Assembly (NCBI GenBank): GCA_030267965.1
Contig: BRYA01000119.1
Location: 1-40,525 of the forward strand
DNA: 40,525 nt
DNA from: Triparma columacea
Lineage: Eukaryota; Sar; Bolidophyceae; Parmales; Triparmaceae
Reading direction: 5' to 3'
Every line of letters begins with the position of its first letter. Position 1 is the stretch's first letter. Of this stretch, positions 1 through 10,352 are shown one piece after another. The notes below the pieces were generated by a model. That model was not told where the DNA came from, ran no database searches, and saw only the letters and a list, made by a program, of their open reading frames with translations. The translations under genes were made by a program, and so were the position numbers.

Positions 1-68
1 CCTAACCCTAACCCTAACCCTAACCCTAACCCTAACCCTAACCCTAACCCTAACCCTAACCCTAACCC
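1..68. repeat. Telomere repeat array (CCCTAA)n
   Basis: About eleven perfect tandem copies of CCCTAA start at base 1 and stop at about base 68. On the other strand this is TTAGGG, the telomere repeat of vertebrates, many fungi, stramenopiles and other protists. The C-rich strand runs inward, as expected at a left chromosome end, so this is a true end rather than an interstitial array. Everything to the right is subtelomeric. Confidence 0.97.
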
Positions 69-69
69 T

Positions 70-164
70 TACGCCCGTACAGTCGTTCAATTTAAAGATA
101 TATAGTCTCCTCCACCTCAAAATAAGCTACGAGACTCTTCTATTGGAAGATTTTAGGTCAATAC
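70..164. repeat. Subtelomeric direct repeat, copy 1
   Basis: This block beginning TACGCCCGTAC recurs at 474-581. The two share GTCGTTCAATTTAAAGATAT, the following AGTCTCC...CACCTCAAAAT, and the distal GAGA..TTCTATT.GAAGATT...CAATAC. A 13-base stretch (around CCAAAAGCAATGT) is present only in copy 2. No coding sense is seen. Confidence 0.85.
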
Positions 165-270
165 AAGCAGCTACGGCTAGTTAGTCGACGTGAATCCTAA
201 AGATCAACACAATTGTGTCGATCAGTATATTGAATATTCAGAATAGATACATATATATACTTTTTTTACA

Positions 271-354
271 AGGTCCCCCAAAAACACTACCTTTTTAATT
301 TCCTTGTGTTTTTGGGTTGTGTTTTTGCCGGACCTCAGTGTTTTTGGGGGACCT
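271..354. repeat. Perfect 18-bp inverted repeat, MITE-like
   Basis: AGGTCCCCCAAAAACACT at 271-288 is the exact reverse complement of AGTGTTTTTGGGGGACCT at 337-354, with 48 bp between. The spacer contains a further GTGTTTTTGGG-like copy. It could be a foldback element, a tiny MITE with terminal inverted repeats, or a hairpin. No transposase is present and I could not confirm a target-site duplication. Confidence 0.7.
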
Positions 355-473
355 GGCCAGAATGGCGAACCTTGAATCACCTCCTTTCCTCCTCTCTGAC
401 ACTGGACTAAAATTAAATGAATGCTTGAATATAAAAATTCTAATACATTACGGGCACTCCAATTATTGTTGTT

Positions 474-581
474 TACGGCCGTACCGTCGTTCAATTTAAA
501 GATATACAGTCTCCTCACCTCAAAATGAGCCCAAAAGCAATGTCCCCGAGAGGTTTCTATTTGGAGATTGTGAGACAATAC
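474..581. repeat. Subtelomeric direct repeat, copy 2
   Basis: Second copy of the block at 70-164, same orientation, with a few substitutions and a short insertion. The pair brackets about 310 bp that contains a perfect inverted repeat, so the layout is compatible with a mobile-element footprint or with a segmental subtelomeric duplication. Confidence 0.85.
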
Positions 582-1216
582 TTTACTCTTACACCCACAC
601 TTTACCTTTACACAACCATTCAACCTTATACCCTCCTCTCTTCTACTCTCACTCCTTAACTCCTCTCACTCCTCTCTAAATTTACACTCACCCTCCTTCA
701 ATTCATCTTTATACACATCCACTACACTAACACACATCATTTCACCTTATACTCTCCTCTTTTCCACTCTCACTCCTCAATTTCTCTCACTTTTTCCACC
801 ACCACACTCACTCTCTTTTTATTCATCCCCATACACTTCCATTATACTCACAAACCACTAAAACACATTTTCTACTCTCAAAAATTCATACACATCTACT
901 TCACTTCCATTATACTCACAAATCACAACAACACTTCCACAATTCTTCAAAACTTCAGACATATTCATAACACTACCACAACACTCACAAACTTCTATAA
1001 CACTGCCACAACTCTCCAAAACCACATACATTTCTACTACACTTCCTCAATATTCACAAACTACAATAACATTTCCACAATACATCTACTACACTTACAA
1101 AATACTCGCAAACCACTTAAAAACTGCCATATTACTCACATACACCTAATACACACTTACAATAGTCACTAATATACCAAATTAAATTATTTCATCCTAC
1201 AAATGTTGCTGCCCTA
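575..1216. repeat. G-free/G-poor subtelomeric satellite-like tract
   Basis: Between the last G at 574 and the next at 958 there are 383 bases with only A, C and T. Five Gs in all occur up to 1200. Part of the tract is a diverged tandem: from 617 CATTCAACCTTATACCCTCC and from 739 CATTTCACCTTATACTCTCC, each about 120 bp and followed by matching CACTCTCACTCC...CATACAC stretches. No ORF is supported. It lies just 3' of the minus-strand START/XK gene, whose read-through RNA would be free of C here. Confidence 0.8.
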
Positions 1217-4200
1217 TTAGTCACTCTTCCCATCGTCATCTTCTATTGGCACGACACTGCTTACTTTAGCATTCTCTCCTCCTACCCCTATAATATCTCC
1301 ATCTTCAGCGCCTCCAACACTTGCTCTCCTAATACTTGCTCTCAATGCACCTGCTAGACTACCCTCAGCTTCAGCATCAACACTTGCTCTCCTCACACTC
1401 TCTCTTCTTCTAGCATCTCCATCTGCTGGAATGAAATCCTCTGGGACACTTGCTTTCTTTACATCAGTAAACCACTCTGGCTGCTCCTCTTCCCATTTAG
1501 CCCAATTCAGCTCAACCCATTTCTTTATTTCTCCCTCAATTGAGATCCAATGATGCCTTGACCAATCAAAGACTACAATCTTAATAGCATCACTGTCCCC
1601 TTCAAGGAAAAATGCCATTGAGTAGTCCTTTGATTTCTTTGTGCTCCAGAAGGTGTGCCAGTACTTCCTCTCAATGTTTAAAAAGAAGACAGCAAAGCAT
1701 AGAGTAGTTATTGGTATGAAATAGTTCACAATCAATGAAGCAATATCAATTGCTCTCTCATCAACATAAGGTGAAGTTACATATATTGACACTGGTAAGC
1801 TTCCCATTGCCAATACAAGACCAAACAACCAATAGGTTCCACCAACATCAAGAGGATGTCTAAAATGCACCATTGAAGTGAAGTCTACAATGATCTTTAT
1901 CAACACTCTGCCTAAAATACTACTCACAATCTCTAAGTTACCACCCAATGGTATCCAGTACCAAAAGTCTCCCCTCAATATCTTAACCAACAAGTAGAGA
2001 CCTAGATCTGCTCCAATATGGAGAAAGACCCAACTACCTCCCATCAATCCAAAAAGTACTATTGTTGTACATCTTATGAGAAGCATCCCTGCTGACAAGA
2101 GCAACATAGATAAAAACACTACTGCTCTCTTGCTTGCTTTTGCAGGTATATATCCATAAAAGTCTGGTGCCTCTTTTCTAAAAGAAGGGCTTGTGTCCAA
2201 GTCATAACTTATTGTTGTAGAGGCAAAGCCTGTTGTGATTGCTGACACTGCAACTGAAAGCCATGCTGAAGTTCCAACCTCTTTGTTGCTGGTTGCTATA
2301 GCCATAAGTTGGATGATCACTCCAGGGATTGCCTCAGCAAACATCTCAACACATTTCATGAATGACATCTCATACATTGGGTCAAGTGCAGTCCCAACCT
2401 CTTGCTTTGCTCCAGTTGCTACCCTATAAGCATCGACAGCAGGTTTCAAACCGATTAAAATAGGAAGCAACTCCCTATTAACCCTCTTCATCCCCAACTT
2501 TCTGTTTGATAACCAAACAACAAGCATCTGAAGCCCAAGTGACACTACCAAACTTGCCAAAGAAGCCTTAAAGTACCCATACTTCTTATCACTCCAAAAC
2601 ATATATGTCACATACACATCAGTCAACAAATCAGCAATACTAGTGATAGCACCAACAGTAACTCTTGCCTTCAACCCCCAAGGAACTTCCTCCAGTAGCC
2701 TGTAGCTAATTGTCTCAAGCATAGGTCTGAACCATTCATACTCCTCATCAAGCTCCTGCAGAGCAGGGAAATTTAAGATGAAGGCATCCACTGCAGCAGC
2801 TGGCTGAGTATTAATAGCCAAACTCCTTGCTAGTGACTCTCCGATCTCCCTTCCTTCCTTCTCTCCCAGCTCTACAGCCTTACCCTCTACCTTCCTCAAC
2901 TTGCACAGTTTGTTCTTGACAACAGCGCCAAGCAGTGGTGTAAAAAACGGATACTTCTCTGCAGCCTGTCTCAGAACATAGTTTGACCCTATAAATAACT
3001 TGACAGCTTCCTCCTTTGTCATTCCCTTCTTTTTGAAACTTATTGCAACCAACAGTTGCTCACCCAACAACTTTCCTATTTGGTTAGGATCTAAACCTGC
3101 ATAGTCTTGTGCAGTATCAATCACAGCATGTGAAGGAACCAATGCACCTCCGTTGTCCAAGCCAACACTTGCTCTTCTAACACTTGCTCTCAAAGCACCT
3201 GCTAGACCATCCTCAGCTTCAGCATCAACACTTGCTCTCCTAACACTCTCTCTCCTTCTAGCATCTCCATCTACTGGAATGAACTCCTCTGGCACTCTAG
3301 CCTTCATCACATCAGTAAACCAGTCTGGTTTCTCCTCATCCCATTCAGCCCAGTTTAACTCAACCCATTTCTTAATTTCTCCTTCGATCGAGACCCAATG
3401 ATGCCTTGAAGCTATGAAGACTAGAAACTTCAGTTCATCACTTTCTCCTTCAAGAAAATATGCCATAGACATATCTTTTGACCTCTTTGGACTCCAGAAA
3501 GTGTGCCAGTACTTTCTCTCAATGTTCAAAAAGAACACAACAAAGCATAGAGTAGTTATCAGTATAGAATACTTCACAATAGTCGATGCTAAATCAATTG
3601 CTCCCTCATCAACATAAGGTGAAGCTAAATATATCGACACTGGTAGGCTTCCCATTGTCAAAAGAAGACCAAACAGCCAATAGAATCCTCCTACTTCATA
3701 AGGATGTCTAAAGTGCACAATTGATGTGAAGTCTGTGATGATCTTTACTAATACTCTGCAGATAATACTAATCACAATCTCAACATTACCCCCCACTGGC
3801 ATCCAGTACCAAAAGTCTCCCCTCAATATCTTAACCAAAATGTACAGGCCAAGGTCACCTCCAATGTAAAGAAAGGCCCAATTACCCCCAATCAAACCAA
3901 GAAGAACTATTGTTGTACATCTTATGAGAAGCATCCCTGCTGTCAACAGCATCATGGAAACAAACACTAGTGTTCTCTTGCTTGCTTTTGCTGGTATGTA
4001 CCCATAGAAGTCTGGTGCCTGTTCTCTATTAGCAGGGTCTGTATCCCAGTCATAACTTATAGTTGCAGAGGCAAAGCCTGTTGTAATAGCTGACACTGCA
4101 ACTGAAAGCCATGCTGAAGTTCCAACCTCTTTGTTGCTGGTTGCTATGGCCATAAGTTGGATTATCACTCCAGGGATTGCCTCAGCAAACATCTCAACCC

Positions 4201-7200
4201 CTTTCATAACTGTCATCTCAAGCATTGGGTCAAGTGCAGTCCCAACCTCTTGTTTTGAACCAGTTGCTACCCTATAGGCATCTACTGCAGGCTTGTACCC
4301 AAGCAAGATTGGAATCAACTCTCGCACCATCCTTTTCATCCCCAACTTCCTGTTCTGTACCCAAACAGCAAGCATCTGAAACCCGATTGACACTGTCAAA
4401 CTTGCCAGAGAAGCATTAAAGTACCCATACTTCTTATCTCTCCAAAACTTATGTGTCACATACACATCAGTCAGCAAATCGACCATGCTTGTGACAGCAC
4501 CAAAAGTAACCCTTGCTTTCAAGCCTAAGTTAGACTTCATAAATAGATTCTTAACAATCTCCTCAAGCATGGGCCTTAACCACACATGCTCATTCATGAC
4601 TTCTTGCACTTCAGTAAATTGATGAGACCACTCATCTACAGCATGAGCAGCAGTCAAAGTAGTCAACATGACTGCTTTCATTGCACTCCCAATCTCCCAC
4701 CCCCTGGCTTCCTCCTCACTATTATCTTCTCCCTCATTTGTTGCTCTCCTTTTAAGTTTGTTCATCACCACAGCATACAGCATAGTTCTCATGAAACCAT
4801 ACTGCTCTGTAATCTCTCTCAGTGCATTATTGGCAACAATGAACTCCCTCACGACCTCTACTTTACTGTTCCCGACATTTCTTCTATTCACTCTCTCCAT
4901 CAGCTGCTCTCCAAACCTCCTCCCATCCTGTTCCCCTGCTTCTGTGCTCTTCAGAAGGTTGTCGAAGTAGTGAGCAGCATCAGTTGCCAAGCCCAGGTCC
5001 TTAATTACACTCTGTTTGCTGGCAACCTTTCTTGACCCTCCGGACGCTTTGAATGACAAACGGGTCAAACGGGTCAAACTCTCATGTCTAGTCATCAGTT
5101 CAACATCTGTCTTCATCTTGCCAGCCTTTAAGAACCTTACAGCAGTGAATAGCCCTTCATGTTCAACTGTGATTACAAGTGTCTTGTTGTTAACTCTGTG
5201 AAGCTTGAGCTTGGAGTCAACTCTGCTTTCAGGGTCCCAAAAGAAGGCTGCAACTTCCTTGTGGGATGCTCTCACAGATATTGAAGTCTTCCCCCACCCC
5301 ATTCCCTTCTCTGCCTTTATCAATGTCTGAGCAGACAACGCACTACTGATCTCTTGAGCCCCGTCAATCTCATCAAAGTGACTTTCAATCCCTGGTGCTC
5401 CCTCAATTGCAATATCCTCAAACTTTGCAATTATCTGCTGTCTCTTGAAGGCATCAACCTCTTTGCTCTTATCAAACTTCTTCCGCAATTCAATTATATT
5501 GCTTGCAAACCCAGTTGACAAGCGATTCATGACAAAACTTGGCACTGAGCCCTTGATGTCGACCTTTGAAACAAGTGTGACTCTAGTCTGGGGAATATCA
5601 ACAGTGGTTGTAAGTGCCTCAAACATCCAGGTAGTTTTTATTGATACAAGCACAGTTTGAGAGCTATTTGGGAAATCTTCATCAAGCAAGTTGGTGTCCT
5701 TATACACGGTCCAACAGACCTTATCTCCTTCCTCCTTTTGCCAGCAAATAAAGCTTCTCCCCTCCCTATCAGAGAATCCTGGTATGCCAAAATTTCTCCT
5801 GCTTAAATACAGCTGGGAGTGGTTATTCAGCTTCTTTGTTTCGATCACCTTGTACCTCTTCTTTGCCTTTTTCTCTCTTGAATCCTTAATGAACTCGTAT
5901 GCCACACATTCTGCAAGTGAAGCATCAATGACAGCCTCACACACACCAAGGTTAACGCTTTCACCCTCGAGGTGCACAACTTTCATCTTCACCCTGGGAT
6001 CTGGACTCTCCAATTTCTTGAATTTCTTGCTTGTCATGCACTTTCCATAGAACTCCTTGCCTTCCCTCATTACGGCCTCCTCATCATCTGTGTAATCTTG
6101 GTGTTCATTCTTGATGATGTTGGCAAGAGAGGCCAGTGCAGCTTTATCAACCTCTTCATCCTGATTGAAGGAGTCCCTTAGTGTTGCTATTGCACTTAGT
6201 CCTCTTGGTATTGTTCTGTCGACAATTTTTACTGGAATGTGCCCCCCTGCATCCATAAATTGGGTATATGTGAGTTTACACTGGTGGACACTATCTTGGT
6301 CCTCAATATTTTTGGCAGTGAGAATGCCACTTGTTGTTCCTCGCACAAGCTTTCCAAGGTTTCCCCCATAGTCAACCTTTTCCTTAGATGGGACAAATGC
6401 CACAGACATTGTGTTGCCGTCTAGGCGTCCCTTCTGCCACACATATCTCAACACATGCTCTCTTTTATGAAGAGGGAAGGGAAGTTTCTTGACTGTGACA
6501 AACAGCTTCTCATTTACCCTTCCCTTGCCACCCTTCCTCATCTCCAGCCTTGCAGGGGCCCCTTCCTCCTGGCTCTTAAGCATCCTCTCCCTGCTGCAGT
6601 ACTCAAAGAACCAAGCAGCAGCTTCCTCGGCTGAGCAGTCGGTGATACACTCAGCTCTACCAAATGTGAGTGTCTTTTTCCCTTCCTCCTGCTGCTTGTA
6701 CTTGATCTCCATCTTCACTCCCTCATGAGGTGACTCAAGAGGCCCCCACCCTTCTTCATCCTCCCCACCAAAGAGCTCCTCCACCTCCCCAAACACCTCC
6801 TTCTGGTCCTCCTCCAACTCAACACCCTCCCTCATCCTCTCCACCAAGGCCCCCCTGATTTCAGCATCAACCTCCTTTCCGTTCCTCCTGAACTTCTCCT
6901 GCAATTTGTTGGCCTCAATAAGCTGACTCTTTGCAAGGTAGTTGATTGCATTGTCCATCAGTGTCTTTTGAAGGCCTATGAAATGCAGATCAACTGTCTG
7001 AATGCGTGTCACCCTACAGACATTTGGAGCAATCTCATTGAAAAAGTAGACACCTGTAGTCTCTGCTAGCACAAATCCTTCCTTACTGAGGTCCTTGAAG
7101 CCTCCTCCTGGGTACTCTGTCAGTGGCACAAAAGCCAACATGTACGAAGTCTGGCCATTCTCAAGTTTGACTTCCTTCCACACAAACCAATTCTCAAATA

Positions 7201-9307
7201 GTCGATTGGTGGCGGCAGGGACCTTCACGCCAATATGATAGTGCATGCTTCTAGTTCCCTCAAAATAATTCCTGATAACCCTTGGTAAGTTCCCATTATT
7301 TTTGAAGTGCTCCTCTGACCACTCATATTTGTCAAGCAGAAATGCCTCTGCCAATACACTCTTTGCTGACTTGTCCACAGTGACCCCAAAGGCTGCCCAC
7401 ACATTGTCCCCCTCTCTCCACAGGAACTTGTCAATGCCCTCCTTCAGTGTCCCCTTGACTCTCTTTCCCTTCTTGTAAAGTTTCTCCTCAAGCCCTGCAA
7501 CACTTTCCAGCATCCTTTCCTCTTCCTCAGTAAGAGTTGGCACATTGGGCATCACGAATTCTACAAAGTGCTTCTTCCTCCGCTCATCAATGACAGCAGG
7601 CTGTCTGAACTCATTCATGACTTCATTGAGAATTCCCTTCCATGAAACAAATACATCCTTGTAAGTTCCTTTCTTGACACTGCTGATGCTGCTTTTTATC
7701 CTTCCGACGTTTGACCTTGCAGATTTAAAGCTTTTGACTGTGCTAATGTCTAGTTTCGATTTCGTCTCTGTAACCCTCTCCTCTGCCTTAAGAGTTCCCA
7801 CCATGGTGACTGCAGTTTGTCCAAACTCAAAGTCAGTGAAGCTGAGCTCCCCATCAATGACACCTCGTTTGACAGTCTTGGTATTTCTCGAGGCTAGAAT
7901 TTCGACAAGCATCGCAGTTGCCTCATCAGAAAGGTCATCCTCATCAAGGGGTGCCAACTCCATAATGTTTGTCGATTTGTCAGGAGATACGACTTTGACG
8001 TCGAGTAGAAATTCAACAAACTTATTCCCACTGCTGTAGTGCTGCCAGTAGACGAGTCTGTGAACGACTCCTTCCTCTTCGTCATACTCCTGGAGGGTCT
8101 TCCTTCGGAACTTGCCCTGCTCACAATCGGTGAAAAGAAAGTCAATGATCTTGTTGCGCTCGTCGTGGAAAACACCAGCGAGCCCTAAAACTTTCACATC
8201 GACGCCGGTAGAGTTGTCTATGAGGCCTTCAACGGCTCCTCTCTCCTCAAGAAGCTTCACAAGTTCACCTTGCTCGGGTCCAAGAGCTGCGTAATTGATA
8301 TCAACTTGTCCTTGCGTAGTGGAAGAGGCGTGATTGGGGCTAGAGAGGGACTGCGGGGAGTCTTTATTCCTGACGGTGTTGTCAGGATCTAATGTCATGG
8401 ACTGAGCGGCAGTGGCGTGGCTGACAGTCGCAAGGCCGTTTTTAGAGTCTGCGGTAATGGCGATTATGGTGTTTGTTAGTCAACATGAAGAGATATCCAC
8501 GCGTGCTCCTCGATTCCGTGTAGCATATCAAGCGCCCCACGCGGTCGCCGGAGACGGAACCCATGCGGTCGCCGCAGACGGAACCCATGCGGTCGCCGCA
8601 GAGGGAACCCATGCGGTCGCCGCAGAGGGAACCCATGCGGTCGCCGCAGACGGAACCCATGTGGTCGCCGCAGACGGAACCCATGCGGTCGCCGCAGAAG
8701 CGTCCCATACGGTCGCCGCAGACGGAACCCACGCGGTCGCCGGAGATGGATTTCATGCGGTCACCGCAGACCGGCGCGCGCGTGCATGCGCCGCGGCCGC
8801 CGCCCGTCGAGCTCAACGCCGAGGGCCAGGCCCTCAGTGAACGGCTCCGCGCGTTCCGCACGCAGGCGGTGAGAAAAAACTACAAAGCTTCAACGCACCC
8901 TCCCGCGACTCTCCCGCTCTCCCCTAGAGTATTAAAATGTATTTTTCTTTTCCAGCTCTCAACGCACAACTCACCTCGTCCCGCGTCATCATGACCATTT
9001 TCAGAGTCTGCGGTAATGGCGATAATGGCATTTGTTAGTCAAAATGAAAAAGAATTTCACGCGTGCTTCCTCGATTCCGTGTAGAATATCAAGGGTCTCA
9101 CCCCCTAAAACCCCCTGAATCGAACTTACCTTGGTCTTGTCCAGCGTCGTCGTGAGAGCTTTTAGATTTAGAGACTGTGAAGGCGATATCTACGGGACCG
9201 TGTATTGCGGAGGGTGTGCGATTGGAGCCTGAGGGGGGCTCGGAGGCGAAGTTGGTCTTGCCGGCATTATTCAGGACTCCCGCATCTGCTTCAACCTCGC
9301 CCTCCAT
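1217..9307 (-). CDS. Giant multi-START, double XK-like membrane protein (2480 aa, 3 exons)
   Basis: Proposed exons are 9307-9130, 9007-8975 (33 nt) and 8448-1217, all in phase, giving 2480 aa. Without the first two exons an ATG at 8398 would still give 2393 aa. START-like (SRPBCC lipid-binding) domains are seen near residues 413-570, 650-830 and 890-1060, with a shorter one near 1110-1236. Each has the helix-sheet pattern and the 'xIPxxIVDRTIPxGL'-type C-terminal helix. Two membrane modules follow (about 1383-1716 and 1998-2330). Both contain 'SMVDLLTDVYVTHKFW'-like and 'EMFAEAIPGVIIQLMAIA' segments that recall XK-related (XKR) scramblase-family helices. Each ends in basic tails with RRASV repeats (about 1796-1833 and 2411-2450), matching PKA-type phosphosites. 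A lipid transfer/scrambling role is inferred from folds only. Its codons are more A+T-rich than in the genes beyond 15 kb, and the 828-aa gene downstream is a paralogue. Confidence 0.8.
8433..8532. repeat. Duplicated intron-end/exon-start block, copy 1
   Basis: About 95 bp here (GAGTCTGCGGTAATGGCGAT... to ...CGATTCCGTGTAG) are nearly repeated at 8997-9092. On the minus strand each copy is the 3' end of an intron finishing CCATTACCGCAG, followed by an exon that begins ACTCT. The repeat therefore carries a splice acceptor, which explains how the 33-nt exon at 9007-8975 arose from tandem duplication of an exon-intron unit. Confidence 0.85.
8539..8772. repeat. 24-bp minisatellite, about 9.7 copies, inside intron 2
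   Basis: Tandem copies of ATGCGGTCGCCGCAGACGGA+ACCC with a few substitutions (AGAGGG, GAAGCGTCCC, TGTGG variants). The 24-bp period is a multiple of three, so open frames run through it on both strands, including an 8-residue MRSPQTEP-type repeat on the + strand. Under the splice model it lies inside intron 2 (8974-8449) of the minus-strand START/XK gene and is not translated. Spacers are absent, so it is not a CRISPR array. Confidence 0.9.
8997..9092. repeat. Duplicated intron-end/exon-start block, copy 2
   Basis: Second copy of the block at 8433-8532. Its acceptor (minus strand, CCGCAG then exon at 9007) feeds the 33-nt mini-exon, which ends in a GTGAGT donor at 8974. Both exon copies enter in the same phase, so the duplication keeps the frame. 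Confidence 0.85.
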
Positions 9308-10019
9308 GACGATCTTAATTGGGTGCTGAAAATCATGCGTTCGTGATCGACGTGCGTTAAAAAAAGGTGGCGGAGCGGCGTTTATTGGTGTGAGTGAAGA
9401 TGACGTAAATTGGCATATTCGTATAGTGCGTCATTATTGCGTGTTTTTCCAAAATCACCCATTCCAAAGCCCAGAAACAGACAACAGAGAGAAAAGGCGT
9501 TGGGGCTCCTCGGTCTCGGGTCTTTTCCTCCTCCCTCCTCCTCTCTTAAGGTTTTCCCATCCGTGACCGCTTCTCCTCTACTCTCCCCCCCCTCCACTGA
9601 TCACCCTCCCTCCCAACTTACCTCCTAACCACACGTCCCGTAGCCCCACTCCTCCAATTGTCTCAAGAAGGTGTCGACTCGGCAAGCCTCAGGATGTCCT
9701 AGTTGTGTTTCCCTTGTCACCGCGTTTCGTCAATTAGTTTGTGTTGGGAGGGTTGTTCTTTGCCTCGATAGTATTGTCACACGCTAATAGTCGATAATCT
9801 CTCCTCACAGCGCAAGTTTGGCCAAGGCAACACAATTTGCTCTTAATCCTTTCCAATCCTTCCCTACTCACAACACCCAAATCCAGCCAGCAAGGTTCGT
9901 AGCACCCACTCGCCCTTGGTACTGTCGCCTTCCTCCCTATATTCAATAATAATGTAGCTTTGTAACAACGTTCATCACATTTCCTCCCCCCTCCCATTCC
10001 CTTCCTCCTTCCAACCCAG
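9308..10019. other. Intergenic, promoter side of the START/XK gene
   Basis: No ORF with family similarity is visible on either strand. It contains an A-run at 9359-9365, pyrimidine-rich stretches near 9520-9620 and 9985-10015, and the start of the large START/XK gene at its left edge. The pyrimidine tract ending CCAACCCAG at 10019 is a relic splice acceptor attached to the centrin fragment that follows. Confidence 0.5.
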
Positions 10020-10202
10020 GAGATCCTCAGGCCTTCCGCCTATTAGACGACGACGAGACCTGCAAGATCTCCTTCCGCAACCTCAAACGCGTGGCAAATG
10101 AGCTCGGCGAGAACATTACCGACGACAAGCTCCAGGAGATGATCGACGGAGATCAACAAGGACGAGTTCCTCAGGATCATGAAGAAGACTTCCCTCTACT
10201 AA
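10020..10202 (+). pseudogene. Centrin/caltractin C-terminal exon fragment, broken
   Basis: After a plausible acceptor (CCAACCCAG) the DNA encodes the third EF hand of centrin: the pattern is [19 protein letters not shown], then [22 protein letters not shown] one-base loss near 10031 (AGG-CC instead of AGG-GCC) breaks the frame before LLDDDET. The fourth EF-hand calcium loop is mostly deleted near 10147, with a second frame change. The closing ..[11 protein letters not shown] and its TAA (10200-10202) can still be read in another frame. No upstream centrin exon is seen within 1 kb. This is a 3' exon relic, probably a copy of an active centrin gene elsewhere. Confidence 0.85.
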
Positions 10203-10352
10203 GCGGCGGCGCCGTTCGAGAGGGCACACAGCGGGGGGGGGAGGGGGGGGAGGGAGCAGCAGAAGCCCCGGAGTAACACAATTGTCCTTAATCATATCAA
10301 AGTCCAAACAAACACAGGTTTACCAGTTTACCAACAAGCACAATTAAGGTAG

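Noticed and set aside
8539..8772. CRISPR-like array
   Set aside because: Units are contiguous with no spacers, and the host DNA is eukaryotic with introns and telomere repeats.
8563..8994. 143-aa + strand ORF with MRSPQTEP repeats as a gene
   Set aside because: The repeat is a 24-bp minisatellite inside an intron of the minus-strand gene, and a long open frame follows automatically from a period divisible by three. The part after the repeat is reported separately as an exon-like fragment.
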